The notes beneath the pieces are model-generated. The model made no database searches, was not told the DNA's origin, and saw only the letters and a list, made by a program, of their open reading frames with translations. From Candidatus Amulumruptor caecigallinarius (GTDB taxonomy: Bacteria > Bacteroidota > Bacteroidia > Bacteroidales > Muribaculaceae), in assembly GCA_023665605.1 (NCBI GenBank), contig JAMPDP010000002.1:62001-126000 (forward strand): a stretch of DNA of 64,000 bases, given 5' to 3'. Numbering within the stretch: position 1 is the first letter of the stretch; the number at the start of each line of letters is the position of its first letter. The position numbers and the translations under genes were made by a program. Shown here piece after piece: positions 28,850 to 37,614 of the stretch.

Positions 28850-28857
28850 TAATTTTG
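28850..28857 (+). promoter_or_regulatory. -7 element for the C10 protease gene
   Basis: TAATTTTG, 60 bp before the ATG, matches the Bacteroidota -7 consensus; TTTG-like sequence lies upstream in GATGTTTCGC. Confidence 0.6.
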
Positions 28858-28917
28858 TCAATCTTTACACTTGCTATCGCATATTCTGATAAACAAACCA
28901 TAGTTACATTCATCCGC

Positions 28918-31296
28918 ATGAAAAGAATTTTACTCTCCGGCGCGGTCGCAGCCCTTGCCCTGGGAGCAACCGCTGAGAGCCTGACCCCCCAGCAGGCACT
29001 GTCGCGTGTCTACGCCGACCCTGCCAAACTCGGCGTCCGCTATACGTCGGCAGCTTCCTCGCGTCTGGTGGACACCGCCAAGCTCAATGGTGTGACCACC
29101 TACTACGTATTCTCCGGCAACGATCAGACACTGATTGTCAGCGCCGACGACGTCGCAGCTCCCCTGCTCGGCTCCTTCGACAGCGCCGTCACCGACATGA
29201 ACTCCATCCCTGACAACATGAAGTGGTGGCTCGGCGAGTACTCTCGCCGCATCGCCTGGGCCGTGGAGCAGGGGGCCAATAGCCAGAACCGTCTGAAGGT
29301 GGCCCTCAAGGAGAGCACCCCCCGCGAGGCCGGCTATCATGATGTGGCCCCTATGATAAAGACCACCTGGGATCAGGGCACGCCTTATAATTTAATGTGT
29401 CCCACCATAAACAACAAGCGCGCCTACACCGGATGCGTGGCTACGGCCATGGCGCAGGTGATGTATTACCACCAGTGGCCGCAGGGCTCTTGCTCCGGCA
29501 CTGGCAGCGCCACCTCTGATGAAAACGGAGGGACTTACTCCATGGATTTCTCCGGGACTACCTTTGACTGGGCCAATATGCTTCTGAGCTACTCAGGCTC
29601 CTCGACCACCACGCAGAAGAACGCCGTGGCCCTGCTGATGAAGGCTTGCGGCTACTCCGTAGAGATGGACTACGGCACCGGCGCATCCGGGGCAATGTCA
29701 TCCAACCTCGTGGGTGGCCTTATCAACAACTTCGGCTATGACAAGGGCATCAGCTACACTCACCGCGACTTTTACAGCTACGACCAGTGGGTAGACATCA
29801 TCTACACCGAAATGGCAGCCGGACGCCCCGTGCTCTACGGCGGTCACGGTGATTCGGGAGGCCACCAGTTTGTGTTTGACGGCTTCCGCGCATCCGACAA
29901 GGCTTTCCACATTAACTGGGGCTGGGGCGGAGCTTCTGACGGCTACTTCCTGGTGGACGCTCTTGATCCTAACAGTCAGGGCATCGGCGGCAACGGCGGC
30001 GAAGGCTTCAACTCCGGTCAGGATGCCGTGATAGGCATACAAAAGCCTGTATCAGGTTCCGTGGCACCCGAACCATACATCATGTATTACAACGACTATA
30101 TCCTTGAAGTCAATGCCTACGACGGGAATTCCATAGAATTGGGGCTCGGCACATACGGGCGTTTCGCCAACTGGTCAGGCCGTGACTTCAGCTCATGCAC
30201 ATTTGGCGTGAGGTTAGTCAATGCCGACACCAAGGAAGTGATTGGCACCTACGCCAGCTCCAACATGAATAATATGGCTCTACCAGACCTCGCCTTCTGG
30301 AGAAATGCCAACAATAAATATACATACACTGTGGAAGGGATGCCAGACCTGCCCGACGGAATATACGATTACTACACAGTGTACCGCAACGGCAACGGCG
30401 AGTGGAAGGATATGCTGGCCCCCTACGGCTACGCCACCTTCGTGCGCATAGGCATCGAGGGCGAGAAAGCATATCTGTACAGCAGCTATGCCGACTACAA
30501 TGCGTTTGACTATGACGGCCCCGAGACAGCTGAGGCCGGCAAGAGCCTGGAGGTGAAATTCACCATTGAGAATCAGGATGCAGTAGCCGGAGCCGTGCCT
30601 CTGACCGCCTATCTGTGCGTTCTCAGCAATGGCCAGTATTCGATCAGTGCCCAGCTTGGCAATGAGCAGATTGTGGATATAGAGGGTGGCAAGAGCAAGG
30701 AAGTGACGTTCTCCGGCATTGTTGACTCGTCAATTTCATCAGGCACCTATTACATCCTCCTCGTAACGCCTGAGATGGCCATCATCAACGATGATAGCTG
30801 CTTCCCGCAGATTACGGTGAGTGGCGGCACTGATGTGGTTATCACCAACATCACCTACGCCAGGAGCTTCCAGGCCGCCCAGAGCTACCGCGTCACCATC
30901 ACGATGCAGAACAAGGGCAAGCAGAGTGCCACGATGCAGCTGCTCGCAGCTCTTGCCAACGAGAGCGGCAGCTCTATCGTGACAATGCTCGGCCAGTCGG
31001 CCAACAAGACGATTGCCGCCGGCAAAACCGCGAATTTCTATATCACGGGCACGCTCGCCGATGACATTGCTTCGGGCAACTACCTGTTTATGGTATTTGA
31101 CGCTGCCACATACAAAACCCTCGGCTACGAAGAGGTTACGGTAACCGGTAGCGGCGCCATCAATGATGTAGCTGCCGACGGCATCAACGCCAAGGCTGAG
31201 TACATAGACCTGAGCGGCCGCAAGGTAGCCGGCGATGCCAAGGGCATAGTAATCCGCCGCACCCCCGGCCAAAAAGCCCTCAAGCTGGCCCGCTAA
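28918..31296 (+). CDS. Secreted C10 family (streptopain-like) cysteine protease
   Basis: A 792-aa secreted papain-fold protease. After a signal peptide (ILLSGAVAALALGATA) comes a Spi-type propeptide (ESLTPQQALSRVYADP), then the mature domain with catalytic Cys173 in YTGCVATAMAQVMYYHQWP and His316 in GGHQFVFDGF, followed by HINWGWGG. The second half is beta-sandwich-like repeats, and the end (EYIDLSGRKVAGDAKGIVI) resembles a type IX secretion C-terminal signal. ATG 28918 was chosen because it starts the signal peptide and sits 60 bp after a promoter. Likely degrades dietary or host protein; inhibitor-prodomain role is inferred. Confidence 0.9.
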   Translation: MKRILLSGAVAALALGATAESLTPQQALSRVYADPAKLGVRYTSAASSRLVDTAKLNGVTTYYVFSGNDQTLIVSADDVAAPLLGSFDSAVTDMNSIPDNMKWWLGEYSRRIAWAVEQGANSQNRLKVALKESTPREAGYHDVAPMIKTTWDQGTPYNLMCPTINNKRAYTGCVATAMAQVMYYHQWPQGSCSGTGSATSDENGGTYSMDFSGTTFDWANMLLSYSGSSTTTQKNAVALLMKACGYSVEMDYGTGASGAMSSNLVGGLINNFGYDKGISYTHRDFYSYDQWVDIIYTEMAAGRPVLYGGHGDSGGHQFVFDGFRASDKAFHINWGWGGASDGYFLVDALDPNSQGIGGNGGEGFNSGQDAVIGIQKPVSGSVAPEPYIMYYNDYILEVNAYDGNSIELGLGTYGRFANWSGRDFSSCTFGVRLVNADTKEVIGTYASSNMNNMALPDLAFWRNANNKYTYTVEGMPDLPDGIYDYYTVYRNGNGEWKDMLAPYGYATFVRIGIEGEKAYLYSSYADYNAFDYDGPETAEAGKSLEVKFTIENQDAVAGAVPLTAYLCVLSNGQYSISAQLGNEQIVDIEGGKSKEVTFSGIVDSSISSGTYYILLVTPEMAIINDDSCFPQITVSGGTDVVITNITYARSFQAAQSYRVTITMQNKGKQSATMQLLAALANESGSSIVTMLGQSANKTIAAGKTANFYITGTLADDIASGNYLFMVFDAATYKTLGYEEVTVTGSGAINDVAADGINAKAEYIDLSGRKVAGDAKGIVIRRTPGQKALKLAR

Positions 31297-31310
31297 CCCC
31301 CGGCCACCAG

Positions 31311-31378
31311 CGTCCGCACGACGCCAATCTACCGGTAGCCCCGGAAGCCCAAGCAACAGCAAAGGCCTCCGGGGCTAC
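31311..31378. repeat. Two-hairpin interspersed repeat cluster 5 (degenerate A-B)
   Basis: A diverged A (CGTCCGCACGACGCC) and B (CCCCGGAAGCCC...GGCCTCCGGGG) 15 bp after the C10 protease stop. Confidence 0.75.
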
Positions 31379-31396
31379 TTGCATCCAAAACAAAAG

Positions 31397-31524
31397 AGGG
31401 TGTTGCAAAACCGGCAATTTCCGTCAATTTGTAGGGATGCACCGTGGTGCATCCGCTGATTTACAGGTTGTTGCGCCGGATGCACCACGGTGCATCCCTA
31501 CAAGCTGATGGTTCTGCAACACCC
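31397..31524. repeat. Large inverted repeat with perfect 27-bp arms
   Basis: Arms 31429-31455 and 31477-31503 are exact reverse complements (TTGTAGGGATGCACCGTGGT... ) separated by 21 nt. Outer arms GGGTGTTGCA (31398-31407) and TGCAACACCC (31515-31524) also pair. Each inner arm contains a smaller GATGCACC/GGTGCATC hairpin. The nested symmetry suggests a small non-autonomous mobile element or a very strong terminator. The outer motif recurs in GAGTGTTGCAGAAC at 32221. Confidence 0.8.
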
Positions 31525-31555
31525 ATCTCCCGGCCCACAAAAGAAGATTCTACTC

Positions 31556-31662
31556 TCGGAGCGCCGCAGGCGCGTGGATGTGCAGAAACCCCGGGTGGAG
31601 CATAGCGGAGCCCGGGGCAATTCGCAAGCAGGCGAAGATGCTTCGCACAAGCGTTTTGTGCA
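31556..31662. repeat. Repeat D, diverged single copy
   Basis: Shares GCGCCG(C/G)AGGCGCGTGG, GAAACCCCGGGT, CGGAGCCCGGGG and the tail AAGATGCTTCG...AAGCGT with the tandem copy at 28481-28733. Confidence 0.7.
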
Positions 31663-32278
31663 AAAAAATCACCCAACGTGCGAAGTTACGGGTTCAGCCG
31701 CCCTCACACGTTGTAACTTTGCACACGAAGGCATAGGGATAGGCTCGGGTGCCAATCCGGAAAAAGTCTTCAGCGAGGCAGCAAGAGTGCAGCCCCGCCA
31801 CTCAATAGCCCGAAATTTTGCCCCCTGTGGGCACATAGAACATTGACATACTTCCATCCCCCTCGACAGACCGCAAAACTCAGAGCGCCTTTTCCTCCTT
31901 TCCGCGCCCTGCGATGGCGAAGCGACCACGTTGCCTGTACACGTCCCGCTCACGCAAAAATTTCACTCACCCCCTCAGCGATCCCCGTCAACCGCCACGC
32001 AGCGCCTTGGGTTGCCACCTCGGGCTGCGCACCGGTGAGCAGCGGCGCGTGCCGCAGCTCCACTCCAACGGACACGTCCCGCAAGTCAGCACCCCAGGCA
32101 CGCCGACTCGCGGGACGTTCCTATTTCTATCCCCTCCGGACCCAAGCAACCCCATCAAAATTAGGCTGGTGAGATTCAAAATCATAATGAGCCGCGCAGC
32201 GTAGCTTCGCACAATGTAGAGAGTGTTGCAGAACTGACTGATATTGTAAATCGGAGTGTGTCGCAAAACCTTCTGAGG
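31663..32278. other. Gap without recognised gene; possible transcript start
   Basis: No coding region is convincing: open frames here are short, overlap on both strands and show no domain. TAACTTTG at 31714-31721 fits a plus-strand -7 element, and the sequence after it contains short stems (for example TGCCCCCTGTGGGCA near 31822), so a small RNA is possible but unproven. Around the element, CGTGCGAAGTTAC and GTAACTTTGCACACG form an imperfect inverted repeat. Near 32221-32270 two copies of a GTGT(T/C)GCARAAC motif resemble the ends of the inverted repeat at 31397. Confidence 0.3.
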
Positions 32279-32387
32279 AGCGTCCGCAGGACGCCGATTT
32301 ACCGTAGCCCCGGAAGCCGAAGCGACAGCGAAGCATCCGGGGCTAAAGGCATCCTCCAAAACAGGCGTCCGCAGGACGCCGATTTAC
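32279..32387. repeat. Two-hairpin interspersed repeat cluster 6 (A-B-A)
   Basis: A-B-A with the standard exit ACAACATCCCCTCC. Lies upstream of the amylase promoter. Confidence 0.85.
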
Positions 32388-32435
32388 AACATCCCCTCCA
32401 CCATCATTAGTTTCTACCCTCTCCGCACTCAATAA

Positions 32436-32467
32436 TTTGGGAGATTGGGAAAAAATGCGTAATTTTG
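32436..32467 (+). promoter_or_regulatory. Promoter for the GH13 amylase gene
   Basis: TTTG at 32436-32439, 20 nt, then TAATTTTG at 32460-32467: a textbook Bacteroidota promoter. The implied leader is about 195 nt and contains a repeated GTAATCTTGT (near 32505 and 32533). Confidence 0.6.
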
Positions 32468-32669
32468 CATACCATGAAAAAGTAGAGCCGTTACCAAGCG
32501 GATGAGTAATCTTGTGATACTGACACTCAGTAAGTAATCTTGTTAACCGGACATTACGATACAGAGGGTCACTTCTCTTTTGCTATGACTGCTATGCTTG
32601 TTCATAAACCCTTTATCTAACATCAATCTTTTTATCCTATTCATTATCTCAATCGCTCAAAGCACTATC

Positions 32670-35600
32670 ATGAACGTCTTTACCAAAACGCTCACATGGT
32701 GTACGTTGGCTCTTACGGCAGCGACGTCGGCAATGGCAAACACCACGTTTGACCAGAACCGCACGGACTTCCGCGACGAGACCATCTACTTTGCCATGAC
32801 AACACGCTTCTATGACGGTGACCCCAAGAACAATGTCACCTCATGGGACAAGCAGGAACAGCAGATCAACACAAAGGATCCCGCGTGGCGCGGCGACTTC
32901 GCCGGTCTGATCGAGAAGCTGGACTACATCAAGGCCCTCGGCTTCACCGCCATCTGGATTACCCCCATCGTGCAGAACGGCTCCGGCATCGACTATCACG
33001 GCTATCACGCCATGGACTTCTCAAGCGTGGACCTGCGCTATGAGAGCCGCAAGGAGTGGGGCTGCGAGAAGGATGTGAAGTTCCAGGACCTCATTGACGC
33101 AGCTCACGCCAAGGGTATGAAGATTGTGCTCGACGTGGTGCTCCAGCACACCGGCAACTTCGGCGAGGCTAAGCTCAACCCCCTCTTCACCCGCGACCAG
33201 AACATCAAGAACCAGGCCAACATCGAGGCTTGCATGATCCCCTGCGACAAGCTCGGCGGCGCTTCTTACTGGAAACAGGACGGCGACGCGCAGTACAATC
33301 AGCGCTGGCAGTATTTCAAGAACCCGCAGGGCGAGCCCAACAACTACTACCACCACTACGGCACCGGATGGAACTGGGACCTCCCCAACCGCTGGTGGGC
33401 TCAGATCGCCGGTGACTGCGTGGACCTCAACACCGAGAACAACGCCGTGGCCGAGTACATCGTGGAGTGCTACGGCAAGTTCATCGAGATGGGCGTTGAC
33501 GCCTTCCGCATCGACACCTCCGGCCACATCGCGCCCCTGACATTCAACAAGCAGTTCATCCCGCAGTTCCACGCCATAGCCAACAAGCCTGAGGTTCGCG
33601 CAAAGCGTCTCAACGGCATTGACTTCTATATGTTCGGCGAGGTGTGCCAGCGTTTCCAGGGTACCGTGGTATATCGCAACCAGGCCAACCTGTCAAGCTA
33701 CTTCTACACCTGGAAGAGCGACGAGAGCCTCCTGAGCCAGTATAACGGCGACCCCGCATGGTGGCGCCAGCAGAGCCTCAACGAGGGTCACGACACCCCC
33801 GTCGGCCCCATGATCCTCTGCGAGCAGGACACCAAGGACAAGCCCCGCTCCGAAAACGTGTGGATGAAGAACGGCCAGTGGCACGAGCCTGACTACAGCC
33901 AGGCATCGGGCCTCAATGTCATCGACTTCCCCGTGCATTACAGTTTCAAGAACGTTGGCGAAATCCAGCAGTATTTCAAGGAGGACAACTACTATAACGA
34001 CGCCTCTTTCAACGTTGTCTACGTTGACTCTCACGACTACTCCCCCGGCCCCAACGACGGCATCCGCTTCAACGGCGGCACCTCGCAGTGGGCTGAGAAC
34101 CTCTCATGGATGTTCACCTTCCGCGGCATCCCCTGCATCTACTACGGCTCCGAGGTGGAGTTCATGGCCGGCAAGACCATCGACGACGGCATGAACACCG
34201 TGCTCGGCCAGACCGGCCGCGCATACTTCGGCCACTATCTCGAGGGCAACGTCACCGCCTCTGACTTCGGCGAATACACCGCCTCCGGCCAGGTGCAGAA
34301 GACCCTCAACGGCGACCTCGCCTTCCACATCCAGCAGCTCAACAAGATCCGTGCTGCCGTGCCCGCACTCCGCAAGGGCCAGTACACCTATGACGGCTGC
34401 AGTGCCAACGGCGGATGGGCCTTCAAGCGCGCATACAAGGACAGCTATGCCCTCGTAGCCGTCAACGGCGGCGCAACCTTCACCGGTGTTCCCGCAGGCA
34501 CCTACACCGACATCGTCACCGGCCAGACCTACAACGGCGGCGGCACCATCACCGTCAACGCTCCCGCCACCCAGGGTCAGCTCCGCGTGCTCGTGAAGAA
34601 CTGGACCGGCGGCAAGGTGGTGAGCGACGGCAAGTTCATCTACACCTCCTCGCCCGTGAGCAAGGGGGGCAACCCGACAGCTACCGACCCCGGTGCCTCA
34701 TTCTTCTACACCAAGGATGATGCCGTAGGCTCTCCCTCGGTAAGTTTCTCACCCGCCGGCGGCTCCTTCCGCACCGAGACACAGACGGTCACCGCCACCC
34801 TCAATGAAGTGGCCAAGAGCGGCTGGTATCAGGTCGGCAACGGCTCCAAGGTGAACCTCACCTCCGGCCAGAGCAGCAGCTTCACCATCGGCTCTGACAT
34901 GAGCTACGGCCAGAGCGTCACCGTAAGCTGGGGCGCAACAGGCGAGGATGGCAAGAGCTACTCCGGCACCGTGACCTACAAGAAGGTTGACCCCAACGCC
35001 TCAATCACCATCTACGTCAAGGCCCCCAAGCAGCCTGACATCTACGTATGGAGCAAAGTGGGCGGCGTCACCAAGGAGTATAACGGCGCATGGGCCAACA
35101 GCCAGGCCAAGGAAAAGACCACTATCAACGGCACCGAGTTCTGGTACGTCAATTGCGACGATGCAGAGTCTGTCAACGTAGTGTTCCACATGGGCGATGT
35201 CAAGACCAATGACATCACCGGCATCACCGAGGACACTTACTTCGAGTACGACGGTGCAACAACCGCCAAGAAGATTGACGTGGATGGCCCCACCCCCGGC
35301 CCCTCGAAGCCCGTGGTAACAGCCAACCCCGCCGGTGGCAAGACCTTCACTGACAACATCACCGTCAGCCTCAGCGTCAGCCCCGCCGTCGATATCCACT
35401 ACACCACCGACGGCTCAACCCCCTCGGCATCTTCAGCCAAGTATACCTCGCCGCTGACCTTCACCGAGACCACCACGCTGAAGACCTTCGTGACCAACGA
35501 GGCCGGTGACAACGTGCAGACCTTCATCTACACCAAGACCGACACCCCCGTGACCAACGGCCACACCGTATACTTCGACAACAGCACGGCCAACTGGAGC

Positions 35601-36374
35601 ACCGTTTACTGCTACGCCTGGAATACCGGCGCGTCAGACGAGAACGCAGCATGGCCCGGCATCCTTATGACCAAGGTCGAAGGTAACGTATACAGCTGGA
35701 CCGCCGATCAGGCAATGGTCAACGTGATCTTCAACAACGGCGGCGACAAGACCGACGACCTGAAATGGGTGGACAGCCACATCTACAAGAAAGATGGCTC
35801 ACACGAGCTCTACAACGGCCAGGCTCCCGACCCGGTTCCCCCGACACCCGGCGGCGACTTCGTGATTTACTACGACAACTCCGTGACCAACTGGAGCACG
35901 CCCCACATCCACCACTGGAGCAACCCGCAGACCAACTGGCCCGGCGTTGCGCTGACCAACCACAGCGGCCACATCTGGAAGTACACCTTCACCAGCGACC
36001 CCTCCAATCTGTCAGGCTTCCTGTTCTGCGCGGGCGAGGCCAACGGTGGCGATGCCAAGCAGACCGCAGACTACACCTCTGCACCCCAGAACGGCCACCT
36101 CTACAAGGGGAACCCTAACAAGGGCACCGTCGAGGATATGGGTATGTATAACGTAGGCGCCATTGAGAGCGTGGACGGCGACAACGCCCCGTCGCTTATG
36201 ATAGCAGTGAACGCCGATGGCAACCTGGTGATCCGCACGTCAGTTGCACGCAGCATGATGCTCTACGGCATTGACGGTACCTCACGCCAGCTGAACGTTC
36301 CCGCCGGCGAGACCGTGGTTGACGGCCTCCAAGGTATCTATATCATCGAAGGCAAGAAGGTGCGCCTGCACTAA
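32670..36374 (+). CDS. Secreted multidomain GH13 alpha-amylase with starch-binding modules
   Basis: Endo-acting alpha-glucanase of 1234 aa for starch-type glucans. A signal peptide (TLALTAATSAMA) precedes the GH13 barrel: DAFRIDTSGH with nucleophile Asp282, FGEVCQ with acid/base Glu324, and VDSHD with His455-Asp456. After the barrel come an Ig-like region (~680-770), a carbohydrate-binding-like module (IYVKAPKQPDIYVWSK), a chitobiase-C-like domain (DIHYTTDGSTPSASSA), and two CBM26-like modules (VYFDNSTANWSTVYCYAW and VIYYDNSVTNWSTPHIHHW). The end, GIYIIEGKKVRLH, resembles a type IX sorting signal. No SusC/SusD neighbours are present. ATG 32670 begins the signal peptide. Confidence 0.92.
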   Translation: MNVFTKTLTWCTLALTAATSAMANTTFDQNRTDFRDETIYFAMTTRFYDGDPKNNVTSWDKQEQQINTKDPAWRGDFAGLIEKLDYIKALGFTAIWITPIVQNGSGIDYHGYHAMDFSSVDLRYESRKEWGCEKDVKFQDLIDAAHAKGMKIVLDVVLQHTGNFGEAKLNPLFTRDQNIKNQANIEACMIPCDKLGGASYWKQDGDAQYNQRWQYFKNPQGEPNNYYHHYGTGWNWDLPNRWWAQIAGDCVDLNTENNAVAEYIVECYGKFIEMGVDAFRIDTSGHIAPLTFNKQFIPQFHAIANKPEVRAKRLNGIDFYMFGEVCQRFQGTVVYRNQANLSSYFYTWKSDESLLSQYNGDPAWWRQQSLNEGHDTPVGPMILCEQDTKDKPRSENVWMKNGQWHEPDYSQASGLNVIDFPVHYSFKNVGEIQQYFKEDNYYNDASFNVVYVDSHDYSPGPNDGIRFNGGTSQWAENLSWMFTFRGIPCIYYGSEVEFMAGKTIDDGMNTVLGQTGRAYFGHYLEGNVTASDFGEYTASGQVQKTLNGDLAFHIQQLNKIRAAVPALRKGQYTYDGCSANGGWAFKRAYKDSYALVAVNGGATFTGVPAGTYTDIVTGQTYNGGGTITVNAPATQGQLRVLVKNWTGGKVVSDGKFIYTSSPVSKGGNPTATDPGASFFYTKDDAVGSPSVSFSPAGGSFRTETQTVTATLNEVAKSGWYQVGNGSKVNLTSGQSSSFTIGSDMSYGQSVTVSWGATGEDGKSYSGTVTYKKVDPNASITIYVKAPKQPDIYVWSKVGGVTKEYNGAWANSQAKEKTTINGTEFWYVNCDDAESVNVVFHMGDVKTNDITGITEDTYFEYDGATTAKKIDVDGPTPGPSKPVVTANPAGGKTFTDNITVSLSVSPAVDIHYTTDGSTPSASSAKYTSPLTFTETTTLKTFVTNEAGDNVQTFIYTKTDTPVTNGHTVYFDNSTANWSTVYCYAWNTGASDENAAWPGILMTKVEGNVYSWTADQAMVNVIFNNGGDKTDDLKWVDSHIYKKDGSHELYNGQAPDPVPPTPGGDFVIYYDNSVTNWSTPHIHHWSNPQTNWPGVALTNHSGHIWKYTFTSDPSNLSGFLFCAGEANGGDAKQTADYTSAPQNGHLYKGNPNKGTVEDMGMYNVGAIESVDGDNAPSLMIAVNADGNLVIRTSVARSMMLYGIDGTSRQLNVPAGETVVDGLQGIYIIEGKKVRLH

Positions 36375-36426
36375 GCAGCCCCTCTGACCTGAAACAACAA
36401 CAGGTTATATAGTAACAACCCTGAAA

Positions 36427-36469
36427 GCTCCCCCCGCCATCCGTTTAATGTACGGAAGGCGGGGGGAGC
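36427..36469 (+). terminator. Terminator after the amylase gene
   Basis: GCTCCCCCCGCC pairs with GGCGGGGGGAGC, extended by TCCGT/ACGGA inside, 7-nt loop; 52 bp after the stop. A short ATTTT tract follows. Confidence 0.75.
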
Positions 36470-36518
36470 CTGCATTTTGGGTCACGGATGGATATAAAAA
36501 ATTTGGCAGATATAGACA

Positions 36519-36553
36519 TAAAAAAGAGAGGGGGTCTCACGACTGCCTCTCTC
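36519..36553 (-). terminator. Probable terminator of the sod gene
   Basis: On the minus strand AGAGAGGCAG pairs with CCCCTCTCT and is followed by a T run (AAAAAA on the plus strand at ~36520). It lies about 120 bp after the sod stop; the sequence between has no other feature. Confidence 0.5.
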
Positions 36554-36675
36554 TCCATTCATCACATTATGCTTAAAAAGTAGTGCTATATAATCTATTA
36601 CGAAATAGTCAGTTAGCTTTAGCTTGTCCGTAACGCTATTACGTTGAGTTGTGGCTTGTAAGGTGCGACCGGGGG

Positions 36676-37251
36676 TCAGTACCTGCTCTCCACAACTTCC
36701 CAGTCGATGATGTCCCAGAGGGCGTTGAGGGCATCAGCCCTGCGGTTCTGGTAATCAAGGTAATAGGCGTGTTCCCAGACATCGAAAGTCAGGATGGGCG
36801 TGAGACGTTCGGTCAGCGGGTTGGCTGCGTTGGAGGCCTGCGTGATGTGGAGCTTACCCTCGTCATCGCGGGAGAGCCATACCCAGCCGCTGCCGAAAAT
36901 CTTGACACCGGCATCCACGAACTTCTTCTTGAACTCGTCGAAGGAGCCGAAGTCACAGTCGATGGCTTCGCGGAGCTTGCCATGAGGCTCTCCGCCCCCG
37001 TTGGGCGAGAATGAGAAGAAATAGAATATATGGTTCCATGCCTGGGAGGCATTGTTGAAGAGAGCGCCGTCGCTGCGCCTGATTATCTCCTCAAGGTCCA
37101 TGTCGGCATAGATGGTGTTCTCGATAAGGCGATTGAGATTTTCAATGTAAGCCTTCTCATGCTTGCCGTAATGGAAATCAACAGTCATCTTGGAGATGGC
37201 GGGCGCCAGAGCGTCGTTAGCGTAAGGTAAATCAGGCTGTGTGTAAATCAT
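36676..37251 (-). CDS. sodB: Superoxide dismutase, Fe/Mn family
   Basis: Dismutates superoxide in the cytoplasm. The 191-aa product has the metal ligands in DFHYGKHEKAY (His), ASQAWNHIFYFFSF (His) and DVWEHAYYLDYQNRR (Asp and His). Fe- or cambialistic use is usual in anaerobic Bacteroidales; the metal cannot be assigned safely here. The frame is open 156 codons further upstream but the start MIYTQPDLPYAND fits the family, and the extension runs antisense across the small ORF and dxs start. Confidence 0.95.
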   Translation of the reverse strand: MIYTQPDLPYANDALAPAISKMTVDFHYGKHEKAYIENLNRLIENTIYADMDLEEIIRRSDGALFNNASQAWNHIFYFFSFSPNGGGEPHGKLREAIDCDFGSFDEFKKKFVDAGVKIFGSGWVWLSRDDEGKLHITQASNAANPLTERLTPILTFDVWEHAYYLDYQNRRADALNALWDIIDWEVVESRY

Positions 37252-37387
37252 GTCAGTGAATCTTTGTGATTTTACTATGAAAACGCCTCTGTGGGGCAAT
37301 GGTTCGGCATTATTGTGGCCCATGTGCATAAAAAACGTTAAGTGGAGTGTTAAAAACGCGGGGGTTGCGGGGACGCGGAATGTTTTG

Positions 37388-37395
37388 TAATTTTG
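37388..37395 (+). promoter_or_regulatory. -7 element for the small ORF-dxs-trk operon
   Basis: TAATTTTG preceded by GTTTTG, 40 bp before the ATG at 37435. Confidence 0.6.
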
Positions 37396-37434
37396 TGGTT
37401 GGTGCGCCACAACCGGCGTACCTGTTACTGACAG

Positions 37435-37614
37435 ATGAATAAAGCACTGATAATACGCATGGTGTGCATCGTCCTGCTGTGGCTCGCCTTGTGTTACCTG
37501 GTGATAAGCTCCGGCCCGGTGACGCTCTACACGGTGTTTGTCATAGCCGCGTCTGCCATTGTCGTGTTCGTGCCGCTGTATAAAAAGCATTTCAGGAAGG
37601 GAAGCAATGATTGA
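37435..37614 (+). CDS. Small two-helix membrane protein upstream of dxs
   Basis: A 59-aa product (starts [16 protein letters not shown], ends [10 protein letters not shown]) with two hydrophobic stretches, residues ~5-24 and ~29-48, and a basic tail, so a helical hairpin in the inner membrane. It follows a promoter and overlaps the dxs start by 8 bp (its last codons contain the dxs ATG), so translation is coupled. Function unknown. It is not a fragment of dxs; its frame differs. Confidence 0.65.
   Translation: MNKALIIRMVCIVLLWLALCYLVISSGPVTLYTVFVIAASAIVVFVPLYKKHFRKGSND

Noticed and set aside
31988-32359. 123-aa minus-strand frame across repeat cluster 6
   Set aside because: Includes the hairpin modules in translation and shows no domain.
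37435-37614. Small ORF as a mere dxs leader fragment
   Set aside because: It is in a different frame, has two hydrophobic helices and its own promoter, so I kept it as a gene.
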